The notes under the pieces are model-generated. The model was not told the origin of the DNA. It ran no database searches and saw nothing but the letters and a program-made list of their open reading frames with translations. From Pirellulales bacterium (GTDB lineage: Bacteria > Planctomycetota > Planctomycetia > Pirellulales > Lacipirellulaceae): a stretch of DNA of 41,007 nt. Below are positions 8,873 through 17,002 of the stretch, piece after piece; within the stretch, counting starts at the first letter, position 1, and each line of letters starts with the position of its first letter. Location: contig JAKVCC010000017.1 in NCBI GenBank assembly GCA_022448265.1, positions 1 to 41,007 on the forward strand, written 5' to 3'. The position numbers were made by a program, and so were the translations under genes.

Positions 8873-9230
8873 CATGGTGCTAAGCGTTGTCGTGGTGCAA
8901 GCCAAACTTTTTGGGTGGCTGGGTGCGTTTTTTGACGCTTTTGGACGGGTGGGTACGCTGTGGGCCGAATAGGGGGTTGTTGGGGTTTTTCGGTTGTTTT
9001 GTGCTGTTTTTTAAATCGATTTGTGCTGCCTGCCCGGATTTGCTAGGCTCAAGCTCATTGGGGTACAAGTGTTCAGCATGGGTATTCCAGGCAAATTCGG
9101 GTTATTGGGCGATAGGACTCCCAATCGGATTTTTTTGGCTGGGTTTTCGGCTCAATCACGTGGCTGTGTCGGCTGATTGCAAGTAGGCGGTTGTTGTATT
9201 TTTCTCCTGTAGCCAGGAAGGACAATCGAA
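8842..9230. other. G/T-rich spacer rpsF-ssb
   Basis: A 389-bp spacer whose plus strand is strongly enriched in G and T. It contains G-runs at 8947, 8951, 8962, 8972 and 8982 that could form a G-quadruplex, and several T5-T7 runs. A short GCGT/ACGC hairpin followed by TTTT near 8928-8945 is too weak to call. No protein-like frame is seen. The ssb promoter is probably here. Confidence 0.5.
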
Positions 9231-9710
9231 ATGGCAAGTTACAATCGGGTGGTTTTGATGGGCAATCTCACGCGGGATCCCGAACTGCGCTATATTCCCA
9301 GCGGTACGGCCGTATCGGAGATTGGTTTGGCCGTTAACGATCGTGTTAAACGCAATGAGCAATGGGTCGATGAAGCAACATTCGTCGACGTAACGCTATG
9401 GGGGCGTACCGCGGAAGTTGCCAACGAATACCTCAGTAAAGGCTCCAACGTTCTCATCGAAGGTCGGCTGAAACTCGACATGTGGGAAAAAGAGGGGCAA
9501 AAGCGTTCGAAGCTCCGGGTAGTTGCCGACAAAATGCAGATGGTAGGTGCCCGCAGCGGAAAAGCAGGCCGTAGCACAGAAGATGGGTCGCAAAACAGTG
9601 GCCCGCGACTAGCTCAGGAATCAACGATAGGGGCAGAGGCGGACGGCTCACAGGATAGGTTGGGCGAGCCCGCGCCGGCAATGCCACCCAGCGACGAAAT
9701 ACCGTTCTGA
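9231..9710 (+). CDS. ssb: Single-stranded DNA-binding protein
   Basis: A 159-residue SSB that coats single-stranded DNA at the fork and recruits repair and replication proteins. The OB fold is clear ([19 protein letters not shown], then the [14 protein letters not shown] strand, the [18 protein letters not shown] core and [21 protein letters not shown]), about residues 1-105. A Gly/Ser/Glu-rich flexible linker follows. The C-terminal tip PPSDEIPF is the acidic partner-binding peptide (usually DDDIPF). AAGGA at 9218-9222 supports the ATG. It sits between rpsF and rplI. The rpsR gene normally found right after ssb is absent. Confidence 0.96.
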   Translation: MASYNRVVLMGNLTRDPELRYIPSGTAVSEIGLAVNDRVKRNEQWVDEATFVDVTLWGRTAEVANEYLSKGSNVLIEGRLKLDMWEKEGQKRSKLRVVADKMQMVGARSGKAGRSTEDGSQNSGPRLAQESTIGAEADGSQDRLGEPAPAMPPSDEIPF

Positions 9711-9748
9711 CAAGCATGTGCGATCGGCATATACGATCGCTGGCTACT

Positions 9749-9776
9749 ACAACATCTTCTAAACAACATCTTCTAC
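9749..9776 (+). repeat. 14-bp tandem repeat in ssb-rplI spacer
   Basis: ACAACATCTTCTA plus one base occurs twice in tandem with a 14-bp period, and a degenerate third copy (TACATCTTC) follows near 9782. It lies just after the ssb stop in a 158-bp AT-rich spacer. Confidence 0.75.
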
Positions 9777-9796
9777 TATGGTACATCTTCAATGGC

Positions 9797-9818
9797 ATGT
9801 CTGCTGTGACATTTTTTT
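9797..9818 (+). promoter_or_regulatory. Small hairpin plus T7 in rplI leader
   Basis: ATGTC and GACAT form a 5-bp stem with a 6-nt loop, directly followed by seven T residues. The stem is short and half AT, so full termination is doubtful. A partial terminator or attenuator between ssb and rplI is possible. The CATGTCTGCTGTGACAT element is echoed 25 bp later as CATGTTCGCTGTGACAC. Confidence 0.3.
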
Positions 9819-9868
9819 AACATGTTCGCTGTGACACGTTCGCTATAACATTCGCTTCAAAATCCGAA

Positions 9869-10450
9869 ATGACATCTGCTATGAAAACCAACGTCAAGAA
9901 GAGCAGCGTTAAAAAGGCTCCCCAAGTCAGGAACCGAATTCCAAAGCGCACCAATCGTTTACCCAGAGGGCCGCATGGTGGCGTTGAGCTGCTGCTGATT
10001 CACAGCGTAGAAGACCTGGGCAATCAAGGAGACGTTGTTGAGGTGCGCCCCGGTTATGCCTACAACTTCCTGATCCCTCATGGCTTGGCCACCTTTGCAA
10101 CTGACCATCACAAGCGAATGATAGGAAAACATCGCGCCAGGCTGCAGGCTGTGGAAAAGGCGCAGCAAGCCGACCTCCGCAAACGGGCGGTCGAGATTTC
10201 CAAACAGAGCATCACCATCGAGGCCAATGCGACGGACGATGGGCATCTGTACGGAAGCGTTGGTGCGCCGGAGATTGTTGCTGCTCTGAAGAAAAACGGT
10301 GTTCAATTGACGGTTGAGCAAATTCGATTGGAAGGATTGCTCAAAGAACTTGGCCTTTACACGGTTAATTTTCGTTTAGCCAGTGAGATAGAAGGTGAGT
10401 TAAAGGTATGGGTGGTTCCAACGGTTGGCGCGGAGACTGAGCCAAGCTGA
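9869..10450 (+). CDS. rplI: Ribosomal protein bL9 with basic N-terminal extension
   Basis: A 193-residue bL9. The normal L9 start corresponds to about residue 39 here (VELLLIHSVEDLGNQGDVVEV), followed by RPGYAYNFLIPHGLA, a central helix, and the C-terminal domain with DDGHLYGSVGAPEI. Ahead of this is a Lys/Arg-rich extension of about 38 residues (KTNVKKSSVKKAP..., RIPKRTNRLPRGPHGG) with no L9 counterpart, likely to contact rRNA. ATG at 9869 or 9881 could start translation and neither has a strong Shine-Dalgarno. No internal start coincides with the canonical N-terminus, so the extension appears real. It sits between ssb and dnaB, as in many bacteria. Confidence 0.92.
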   Translation: MTSAMKTNVKKSSVKKAPQVRNRIPKRTNRLPRGPHGGVELLLIHSVEDLGNQGDVVEVRPGYAYNFLIPHGLATFATDHHKRMIGKHRARLQAVEKAQQADLRKRAVEISKQSITIEANATDDGHLYGSVGAPEIVAALKKNGVQLTVEQIRLEGLLKELGLYTVNFRLASEIEGELKVWVVPTVGAETEPS

Positions 10451-10541
10451 AGTGTGAACCTGCGAGACGGGGCTTGCTTGGCGTTGGGTTCGTTTGGGGT
10501 AGGCACGGTAAAAAACGCGTAGCAGAGGAAGGGAACCTGCC

Positions 10542-11963
10542 GTGGCAACAATTCAAGGGAAGCAGCCATCGGGTGCGCGGCGGTCAAAAGATGCGATAGA
10601 TCGCCAACTGCCGCGTAATCTTGAAGCCGAGAGGGCTGTTCTCGGCAGCATCTTGCTGCTTCCGGAAGTGTTCGACGATGTCGCAACCATCGTTCGGCCA
10701 CAGGATTTCTACGACGACGCGAATCGCACAATCTACGAACATTTGCTGCAAATGCAGGACGGCAGTCAGCAGATCGACCTAATGTTGTTGGTCGAGCGGC
10801 TACGCAGTGCCGAGCAGTACGAATCGATTGGCGGGGCGGCTTATCTGGCCGAAGTGGGACAGCAAGTGCCCACGGCCGCACATGCCGAGTACTACGCCCG
10901 AATCGTTGCTGACAAGGGAGTCCTTCGCTCGCTTATTCACGCCGGCACCGACATTTTGCACGATGCCTACGATCCGGCGGCCAACACCCGCGATATGCTA
11001 AGCAAAGCAGAAACAAAGGTCTTTGGCATTCTCGAGTCGCGGACTGCGGGCGAGGTCCGAGTGATCGGCGAAGTCTTGCAGGAATCGCTCGATCGCATCG
11101 ACGCGCGGATGGACCACCAGCATGCTTTCGGCGGCTTGGAAACGGGCTTCGACGATTTTGATCAAATGACAGGCGGGTTGCAAAACTCGGAACTCATCAT
11201 TCTCGCGGCTCGACCTAGTATGGGGAAGACGGCCTTGGCGCTGAATATGACCGAGCATATTGCGCTGAGAGTTGGCGCGCCGGTACTATTTGTCAGTTTG
11301 GAGATGGCTGCCCTTGAACTGGGAGACCGTTTGCTCTGTAGCGCTGCCGAGGTCAATGGGCATCGGTTACGTAATGGCACGATTACCTCCGACCAGCGGC
11401 GCAAGCTAGTCCAGACGGCCGCCAAAGTCAGCCAATCGCCGCTTTTTATTGACGATTCTGCGAGCCGCAGCATGACGGAGATTTCAGCCAATGCTCGTCG
11501 CCTGAAACGCCGCGAGAAACTGGGACTGATCGTGATCGATTACTTGCAGTTGATTGAGCCCGATAATGCGCGGGACCCACGGCAAGAACAAGTTGCCAAG
11601 ATCGCCCGTCGGCTCAAGGGTCTGGCTCGAGAACTAGATGTGCCTGTCCTTTGTTTGGCCCAGCTCAATCGGCAGGTTGAGGTGGGGGGGGATAAAAAAC
11701 CACAACTCAGTAATCTGCGCGAGTCGGGAGCGATCGAGCAAGATGCGGATGTCGTTATGTTTATCCATCGCGAAGAATATTTCCAGACCAACGAAGAGGA
11801 TCGCGAAGCGGTGCGCGGCGAGGCTGATTTGTTGGTTCGTAAGCAGCGTAACGGACCCACTGGCGACATCAAGTTGACCTGGAGCAACGAGTTCACCCGC
11901 TTTCGCAACTACGCCCAAAAGGCCTACAGCGAATTCGAAGCCTATGGCCAGGCGGACTTCTAG
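10542..11963 (+). CDS. dnaB: Replicative DNA helicase
   Basis: A 473-residue DnaB, the hexameric fork helicase. The N-terminal helical domain begins at LPRNLEAERAVLGSILL (about residue 23). A linker leads to the RecA-like domain with TGFDDFDQMTGGLQ, the Walker A LAARPSMGKTAL (about 221-232), the Walker B LIVIDYLQL (about 329-337), and the LNRQVE and LRESGAIEQDADVV arginine-finger region. It starts with GTG at 10542 behind GAGGAAGGG. There is no intein. A run of eight Gs (about 11684-11691) lies inside the gene (VEVGGDK) without breaking the frame. Last gene of the plus-strand run. Confidence 0.96.
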   Translation: MATIQGKQPSGARRSKDAIDRQLPRNLEAERAVLGSILLLPEVFDDVATIVRPQDFYDDANRTIYEHLLQMQDGSQQIDLMLLVERLRSAEQYESIGGAAYLAEVGQQVPTAAHAEYYARIVADKGVLRSLIHAGTDILHDAYDPAANTRDMLSKAETKVFGILESRTAGEVRVIGEVLQESLDRIDARMDHQHAFGGLETGFDDFDQMTGGLQNSELIILAARPSMGKTALALNMTEHIALRVGAPVLFVSLEMAALELGDRLLCSAAEVNGHRLRNGTITSDQRRKLVQTAAKVSQSPLFIDDSASRSMTEISANARRLKRREKLGLIVIDYLQLIEPDNARDPRQEQVAKIARRLKGLARELDVPVLCLAQLNRQVEVGGDKKPQLSNLRESGAIEQDADVVMFIHREEYFQTNEEDREAVRGEADLLVRKQRNGPTGDIKLTWSNEFTRFRNYAQKAYSEFEAYGQADF

Positions 11964-12663
11964 CACGGATTTCGTGCGTGGTCGAATAGTGTAGGGGCTG
12001 TTTCATGCAAGGGTCTGGCCTTCCCCTGCTTTTAGTACCAGCCCAAGTGAGAGAATCAGGGTTAAGGGTTCTGCCGTTCTATTGGAGTGCGGCCGTAGGC
12101 TCCAGCGGAAGAAGAACAGCGGGTGGTGAACGCCGCGGGGTCTGATAATCCAATGAACCTTGAGGTTGAAGTGATTGTAGCCAAGTCGCCAGCGGTTAAT
12201 GACCGAGCGCGCCTCAGTTAAGCTAAGGAATAACTCGCATTCAAGAACTCATTGCGGATTTTTCTTGGAGTTGGCATTTTGGAAGCCAAAAAGTGTGTTG
12301 AGCAAAATTCGGATCGCCGATAGCCCACACGACTCCCTCAGGTTCTCACGGGGTTAGCTTTCTCGCTGGGCCAGCTTTCTCATGGGGCCATGCTGGCACG
12401 GCTAGCGGTGTGTTTGCTTTGTCGTGCGGCAGAAGAACTGATGTGGAATCGTGAGCGATGAAGGGTTGTTTTCCGAGTTCGGCCCAGTCGGATGGCTTCT
12501 GGATGGTGCTTGTCAACAGGTTGCCAGCATCAAATTCATCTTGCCGCTTTTAGGCACAGTCGTTATTTCTTTGTCGCTCGTTTTGCGGTGGAATTGCGCG
12601 ATTCCAATGTGCGACTCCGCGGCAGGCCCTGCTTTTCACACAAATTTTGCCCCTTTACTGCCA
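11964..12663. other. Long spacer dnaB-bamA with a coding-like scrap
   Basis: About 700 bp without an intact gene if bamA starts at 12664. A small GCACG/CGTGC hairpin (about 11966-11980) follows the dnaB stop without a T-run. From 12099 to 12227 one plus-strand frame reads APAEEEQRVVNAAGSDN then PMNLEVEVIVAKSPAVNDR before a stop. This looks protein-like, and its only ATG (12153) gives just a short peptide. It may be a gene remnant. The bamA promoter should lie in the second half. Confidence 0.45.
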
Positions 12664-15588
12664 ATGTCTCGTTTTACCGTAACGCAGCGTGCGATCAGGC
12701 GACGGGTGCGCTTGCTGCTTGTGTTTATTGGGATGGCAAGCTGTGGTCTGGAGAGCTTCGCTCAAGAATCACCACCGGCTACTGCCCGTGGTGGGGCGGC
12801 CGGCGAAATGGTTACTGAGATTCGTATTCTGGGCAACGATACTATTCCCACGGGAAAGGTATCGGAGCACCTGACCACCCGGGTTGGCCGGCCTTTTGAA
12901 CGTGCGGTTGTGCAGAGCGATGTCCGTCGATTGGCCAATCTGGGATGGTTTATCGACGTCAAGCCCCTTTATCAGACCACACCCCTGGGCCGTATCATCA
13001 TCTTTAAGGTCGTTGAGCGGCCTACGATACGCTATGTAACCTATTTAGGAAATGAAGTCCTTTCGGACAAAAAACTTGCGAAACAAACCAATCTCAAGGT
13101 GGGCGGCGCGGTCGATCCTTATGCCGTGGAAGAAGGCCGCCGCAAGATTCTGGAACACTACCAGGATCGCGGTTTCAATAAGGTCCAAGTGGTCGTTTTC
13201 GAGGGCAATAAAGCCACCGACCAGGGCATTACTTATCTGATTAACGAGGGCCGCTCGCAAAAAGTGTGGGACGTTGATTTCGTTGGCAACGACTTTGTCA
13301 GCGATTCACGCTTGTCGGCAATTATCAAGTCAAAGCCTCCTAAATTCATGGTTCTGAAAGGATATCTGAATCGTGAACAGATCGATAAGGACGTCGATTT
13401 GCTGACCGAGTACTATCGGTCTTTTGGATTTTTCCAAGCACGTATCAGTCGTAAGCTGGAACCAAATGCGAAGGGGAATTGGGTCAATTTGACGTTTGTG
13501 ATCTACGAAGGAGAGCGGTATCGAATCCGTAGCGTGCGGTTTATGGGCAACACCAAGTTCGAACCGACTGCGCTGGCGAGTACTGCCAAGTTGACGGCCG
13601 GTGACCCGTTTGAACAAACGGTTGTTGCCCGAGATGCGCTCTGGCTCAAGGAGCTCTACGGTAGTCACGGCTACGTATTTGTCGATGTTCGTCCTGAGAC
13701 GGTCTTTCTTGAAGAGCCGGGCGATGTCGACCTGATTTACCACATTGACGAAGGTGAACGTTTCCGTATTGGAAAAATACTCGTCAACATCGATGGCGAC
13801 AATCCCCACACCCGCATCCAGGTCGCATTGAACCGCATGTCGATGCGGCCGGGTGACGTTGTCGATATTCGCGAAATCAAGGCGAGTGAGCGGCGCCTTC
13901 TGCAAAGTGGCATATTTCATGCGGATGCAGCGACGAACATCCGCCCCACTATTACCTACCAGATTTCGGAAAGTAGTGGAATTGATTTCGTCGAACGTCC
14001 GCCGGTCCGGGAAGCTTCGCAAGGTTCTGGAGCACCGGGTATCCGCGGGCAGAGTCCTCTTCCGACGGGGCCAACGGTGTTGCCGCCTGCGGACACCGAA
14101 TCGCCTTTGCCAAACAGGAAATCAGACGAAATCGTTTTTCGTGGCCAGAGCCCCGATCGCCAAAACCGTGGCCAACTTTCCTGGTGGGCCCAGCGGAAAC
14201 AGGAACGTCGAATCGCCAGTGCCTACGAGCATATTCGCGGGCAGAGTCCTGGGCTGGGTGCTTCTAATGCCTACGCAGAGCTGCCTGCCGGCGGGTCGCA
14301 AGTCGCCTTTGGAGGCCGGGCTGTCGGTGCAACTGGGCCGGCCAGCAAAACGCTGCCGGCGCTGCCCACAATTCGACAAGCGCAGTATAGCGATTCGATT
14401 CCACCGCCTGCCGGTTCGTTTGGCCCGACCCCCGGTCTTTCAGCCAATCCGGTTCCCGGATACCAGGTTTTTCCAGGCGGGAATTTGGGTTTGCCGGGCC
14501 ATCCTTATCCGGAACAAATGGTCGACTTGATCTTCCAAGGCCAGGAAACACAGACGGGCCGCTTGATGTTGGGAGTAGGCGTAAACTCCGACGCCGGGAT
14601 AATTGGCAATATTCTCATCGATGAACGCAACTTCGACTGGAGGCGGCCACCAACCAGCTTCGAGGACTTTCGCAATGGCACCGTCTTTCGCGGTGACAGT
14701 CAACGGTTCCGGCTCGAGGCTTCGCCAGGTAGCGTAGTGAATCGTTACGTGGCTAGCTTCAGCGAGCCGTATCTTTTAGATAGCCCGTTGAGCTTGAGTC
14801 TGAGCGGCTCTTTTTTTGACCGGCGGTTTCGCGATTGGGACGAAGAGCGGGCGGGTGGCAGAGTTGCCGTCGGTTGGCAATGGGTGGAACGCGACGTGTC
14901 GGCCAACGTGTCCTATCGTGGCGAGAATGTGACCATCACCAACGCCACTGCCGGCGTGCCAGAACTCGCCTCCGTGCTGGGCAGCAATTCTTTGCACGGT
15001 TTCAAGCTGACGATGATCAACGACACCCGGGATAGCGCTTTTCTGGCGACGCAAGGCCACTACCTCGAAGCCTCGGGCGAGTATGTCACCGGATCGTTCG
15101 ACTATCCTCGTGTGATGATCGACTACCGGCGTTACTTCCTGCTTCGAGAGCGACCGGATCACTCGGGTCGGCATGTGCTCAGTATCTCGACCAACGTGGG
15201 ATGGCAGGGAAACGATGCACCGATCTACGAGCATTTCTTCGCCGGCGGGTTTTCGACGTTGCGAGGATTCGATTTTCGAGGTGCTTCGCCCGTGGATCTC
15301 GCTACGGGTGCTGAGGTGGGTGGCGAATTTCAGTGGTTAAACTCTGTCCAATATCTGTTTCCGGTTACCGCGGATGAAACACTTCATGGGGTCGTATTCT
15401 GCGACTTTGGCACTGTAGAACGCAATGTGACGATCAATGATTTTCGGGTGGCTCCGGGTGTCGGCCTCCGCGTGAGTGTGCCCGCGATGGGGCCGGCGCC
15501 AATCGCGCTCGACTTCGCCTGGGCCGCGAATCACGCGGCAACCGATGATCGGCAGGTCTTTAGCTTCAGCATGGGCCTGCAGCGCTAA
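12664..15588 (+). CDS. bamA: Outer membrane assembly factor BamA (Omp85)
   Basis: About 974 residues from the ATG at 12664. A signal peptide (MSRFTVTQRAIRRRVRLLLV..., cleavage near ESFAQ-ES) sends it to the periplasm. Five POTRA-like repeats follow to about residue 437, each with a xGN strand (IRILGND, VTYLGNE, VDFVGND, VRFMGNT) and a YxxxGF/Y turn. Residues about 438-616 form a Pro/Gly/Ser-rich linker with three RGQSP motifs. The C-terminal barrel (about 617-974) has NDTRDS, the ...GGFSTLRGFDFRGAS L6 motif with its RGF, and a last strand ending FSFSMGLQR. It folds beta-barrel proteins into the outer membrane. The linker is much longer than in proteobacterial BamA (about 800 residues in total). 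The frame is open to 12451, but that part does not resemble a signal peptide. Confidence 0.9.
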   Translation: MSRFTVTQRAIRRRVRLLLVFIGMASCGLESFAQESPPATARGGAAGEMVTEIRILGNDTIPTGKVSEHLTTRVGRPFERAVVQSDVRRLANLGWFIDVKPLYQTTPLGRIIIFKVVERPTIRYVTYLGNEVLSDKKLAKQTNLKVGGAVDPYAVEEGRRKILEHYQDRGFNKVQVVVFEGNKATDQGITYLINEGRSQKVWDVDFVGNDFVSDSRLSAIIKSKPPKFMVLKGYLNREQIDKDVDLLTEYYRSFGFFQARISRKLEPNAKGNWVNLTFVIYEGERYRIRSVRFMGNTKFEPTALASTAKLTAGDPFEQTVVARDALWLKELYGSHGYVFVDVRPETVFLEEPGDVDLIYHIDEGERFRIGKILVNIDGDNPHTRIQVALNRMSMRPGDVVDIREIKASERRLLQSGIFHADAATNIRPTITYQISESSGIDFVERPPVREASQGSGAPGIRGQSPLPTGPTVLPPADTESPLPNRKSDEIVFRGQSPDRQNRGQLSWWAQRKQERRIASAYEHIRGQSPGLGASNAYAELPAGGSQVAFGGRAVGATGPASKTLPALPTIRQAQYSDSIPPPAGSFGPTPGLSANPVPGYQVFPGGNLGLPGHPYPEQMVDLIFQGQETQTGRLMLGVGVNSDAGIIGNILIDERNFDWRRPPTSFEDFRNGTVFRGDSQRFRLEASPGSVVNRYVASFSEPYLLDSPLSLSLSGSFFDRRFRDWDEERAGGRVAVGWQWVERDVSANVSYRGENVTITNATAGVPELASVLGSNSLHGFKLTMINDTRDSAFLATQGHYLEASGEYVTGSFDYPRVMIDYRRYFLLRERPDHSGRHVLSISTNVGWQGNDAPIYEHFFAGGFSTLRGFDFRGASPVDLATGAEVGGEFQWLNSVQYLFPVTADETLHGVVFCDFGTVERNVTINDFRVAPGVGLRVSVPAMGPAPIALDFAWAANHAATDDRQVFSFSMGLQR
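14044..14250 (+). repeat. Three RGQSP motif copies in the BamA linker
   Basis: The pentapeptide RGQSP is encoded at 14044-14058, 14140-14154 and 14236-14250. Copies 1 and 3 are identical at DNA level (CGCGGGCAGAGTCCT) and copy 2 is diverged (CGTGGCCAGAGCCCC). Each copy starts exactly 96 bp after the previous one, which suggests an old 32-residue duplication. Confidence 0.85.
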
Positions 15589-15900
15589 CAAACGGTCCTG
15601 GCCATTCAGCAGCCGCAGTCACGGTCTGCAAGAAATACGAGCCTAAGAAAGAGCCGATCCCCTGCAAAGGCGCGTTTTGCCTGTGTTGAATCAGAAAGGG
15701 GCCAGGGTACAGAAACCCATCACCAGAGCCATAGAGGCAACTTATTGCAGCAAAGCGATCCCGATAAGCAACCTCAAGACTCTTTGTGCCCCCCCCCAAA
15801 AAAAAATATAGTCCTCTGTTAGGCATGCGATCGCGCCACTGCAAAGAAAAACCATGTTTTCAAATGGTTTGCGAGAGGCGGCTGTTTACCTATATGCGGG
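15589..15900. other. Convergent spacer with a C9A9 tract
   Basis: A 312-bp spacer between bamA (plus) and the membrane protein gene (minus). It contains nine Cs followed by nine As (15789-15806) and a weak GCAAA/TTTTGC repeat near 15663-15680. No gene or convincing terminator was found. Confidence 0.5.
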
Positions 15901-16410
15901 CTAGCCCATCATTTTTACCAGCAGCCCCAGGATAGGCGCTGCCGCTACACAAACGCCAAACACTGCGACGCCGCGCGGAGGCGGTACTCGGCGAACGCGG
16001 TAGAGAAATGGCAGTAGCAATAGCGAGCCCAAGCCCAATGCCGCGCTAGCCACCAGCAGCAACTTCCCCAGCATCGGTATGAGCTCCGCATCGGGATGCA
16101 GCACTTGGTAGTAGTGGGCCGCGATCGTCACCAGATTGCACACGACCAGCGTCGTCACCGTCACGCCCCAGCCAACGGTCAGCGCTTCACTGGATCGAGT
16201 CTCTACGACTCGGGCGACTTGCTTCGCTCTCTTGAGTCGCCGTGACTGACGACGTTTTTTTTGGCGATCCGATTGGTGCACCGAAAAATGCTGCAGAAAA
16301 GCAACATCCTTATTCCGATTCAGACGGCGTTTGTGACGATGTTCTCCATTGAGCCCGCAAAAAAATGGCCGTATGGGCGGCAGGCATTCTGCAGTCTCCA
16401 CAATTACCAA
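15901..16410 (-). CDS. Small three-TM membrane protein, function unknown
   Basis: Up to 169 residues. A strongly basic N-terminal part (RQKKRRQSRRLKRAKQVAR, about residues 49-67) is followed by three hydrophobic segments (about 77-102, 113-137 and 147-167), with a short loop RVRRVPPPRG before the last. The positive-inside rule puts the basic tail in the cytoplasm. I do not recognise a named family, although short basic-tailed membrane proteins of this style are frequent in planctomycetes. The first in-frame start is a TTG at 16410. A GTG at 16281 (VHQSDRQKKRR) is an alternative, and neither has a Shine-Dalgarno, so the start is uncertain. It is isolated, converging on bamA. Confidence 0.6.
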   Translation of the reverse strand: MVIVETAECLPPIRPFFCGLNGEHRHKRRLNRNKDVAFLQHFSVHQSDRQKKRRQSRRLKRAKQVARVVETRSSEALTVGWGVTVTTLVVCNLVTIAAHYYQVLHPDAELIPMLGKLLLVASAALGLGSLLLLPFLYRVRRVPPPRGVAVFGVCVAAAPILGLLVKMMG

Positions 16411-16656
16411 TAGAACGCATCCGCATACTACTGTTCAAGCCCACCTGAGAATTTCGCTGTTCTCGCTGATGCTTTTTCCCTCTGATGATTGGTGAGCCAT
16501 CTTCTATTCGGTCATGCAGAGTGCACTGCATGCCGTCTTTTCTTTGCTGCCGGCGTTTGGGTCCTACCTAGCTGCCAACCACTCTCTATCACGAACATTT
16601 TGCGCTTCGTATCCCATCTCTTATTTAGCTGCGCGATCTACAAGGAGTTGAGGTCT

Positions 16657-16746
16657 ATGCAAAGACCCAGTAGCATTGAAAATCTTCAAGCCTCAATTGA
16701 ATCACTCGAGGCAATTCTCGCTGATCAATCGCAATTGGAAACATAG
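16657..16746 (+). CDS. Possible 29-codon ORF with strong ribosome site
   Basis: ATG at 16657 is preceded by AAGGAG at 16642-16647 with ideal 9-nt spacing. It opens a 29-codon frame beginning MQRPSSIENLQASIESLEAI and ending TAG at 16744-16746. The peptide is heptad-like and helical. It may be a genuine small protein, or more likely the surviving head of a broken coiled-coil gene, since coding-like text resumes in another frame downstream. The rest of 16411-16656 shows nothing recognisable. Confidence 0.3.
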   Translation: MQRPSSIENLQASIESLEAILADQSQLET

Positions 16747-16801
16747 GTCAGCTACTCCTTTCAAGCCTTAAAAAAATAGGCATGGCGAACTGGCCCAGTA
16801 G

Positions 16802-17002
16802 CAATCAGACCTATTCTGCAATCAAACGAAACTTGGTTTACAGAAAGATTCCTTAGATAAATGTCGACAGGAGGAGCAAGGCCTAAGCGGAAAGGTCAGC
16901 CAGTGGAAAGAAGAGTTGGCCCGCCCAACGCGTACTTGCCGCAGAGTTTCAGCAATTGTGACTTTTGAAAAAGGACCAGTTTATGTCGACGGTACTCTGT
17001 AG
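16802..17002 (+). pseudogene. Coiled-coil coding remnant before the sialidase
   Basis: Between stops at 16799 and 17000, one plus-strand frame reads QSDLFCNQTKLGLQKDSLDK, then CRQEEQGLSGKVSQWKEELA, with charged heptad-like residues typical of a coiled coil. It has no start codon and its end overlaps the sialidase start in another frame. With the small ORF at 16657 it may be the debris of one gene interrupted by frameshifts. The assignment rests on composition only. Confidence 0.25.

Noticed and set aside
12090-12150. GGAAG-containing structure resembling the SRP RNA tip
   Set aside because: The conserved AGCAG and opposing CAGG elements of the SRP RNA helix 8 are not present.
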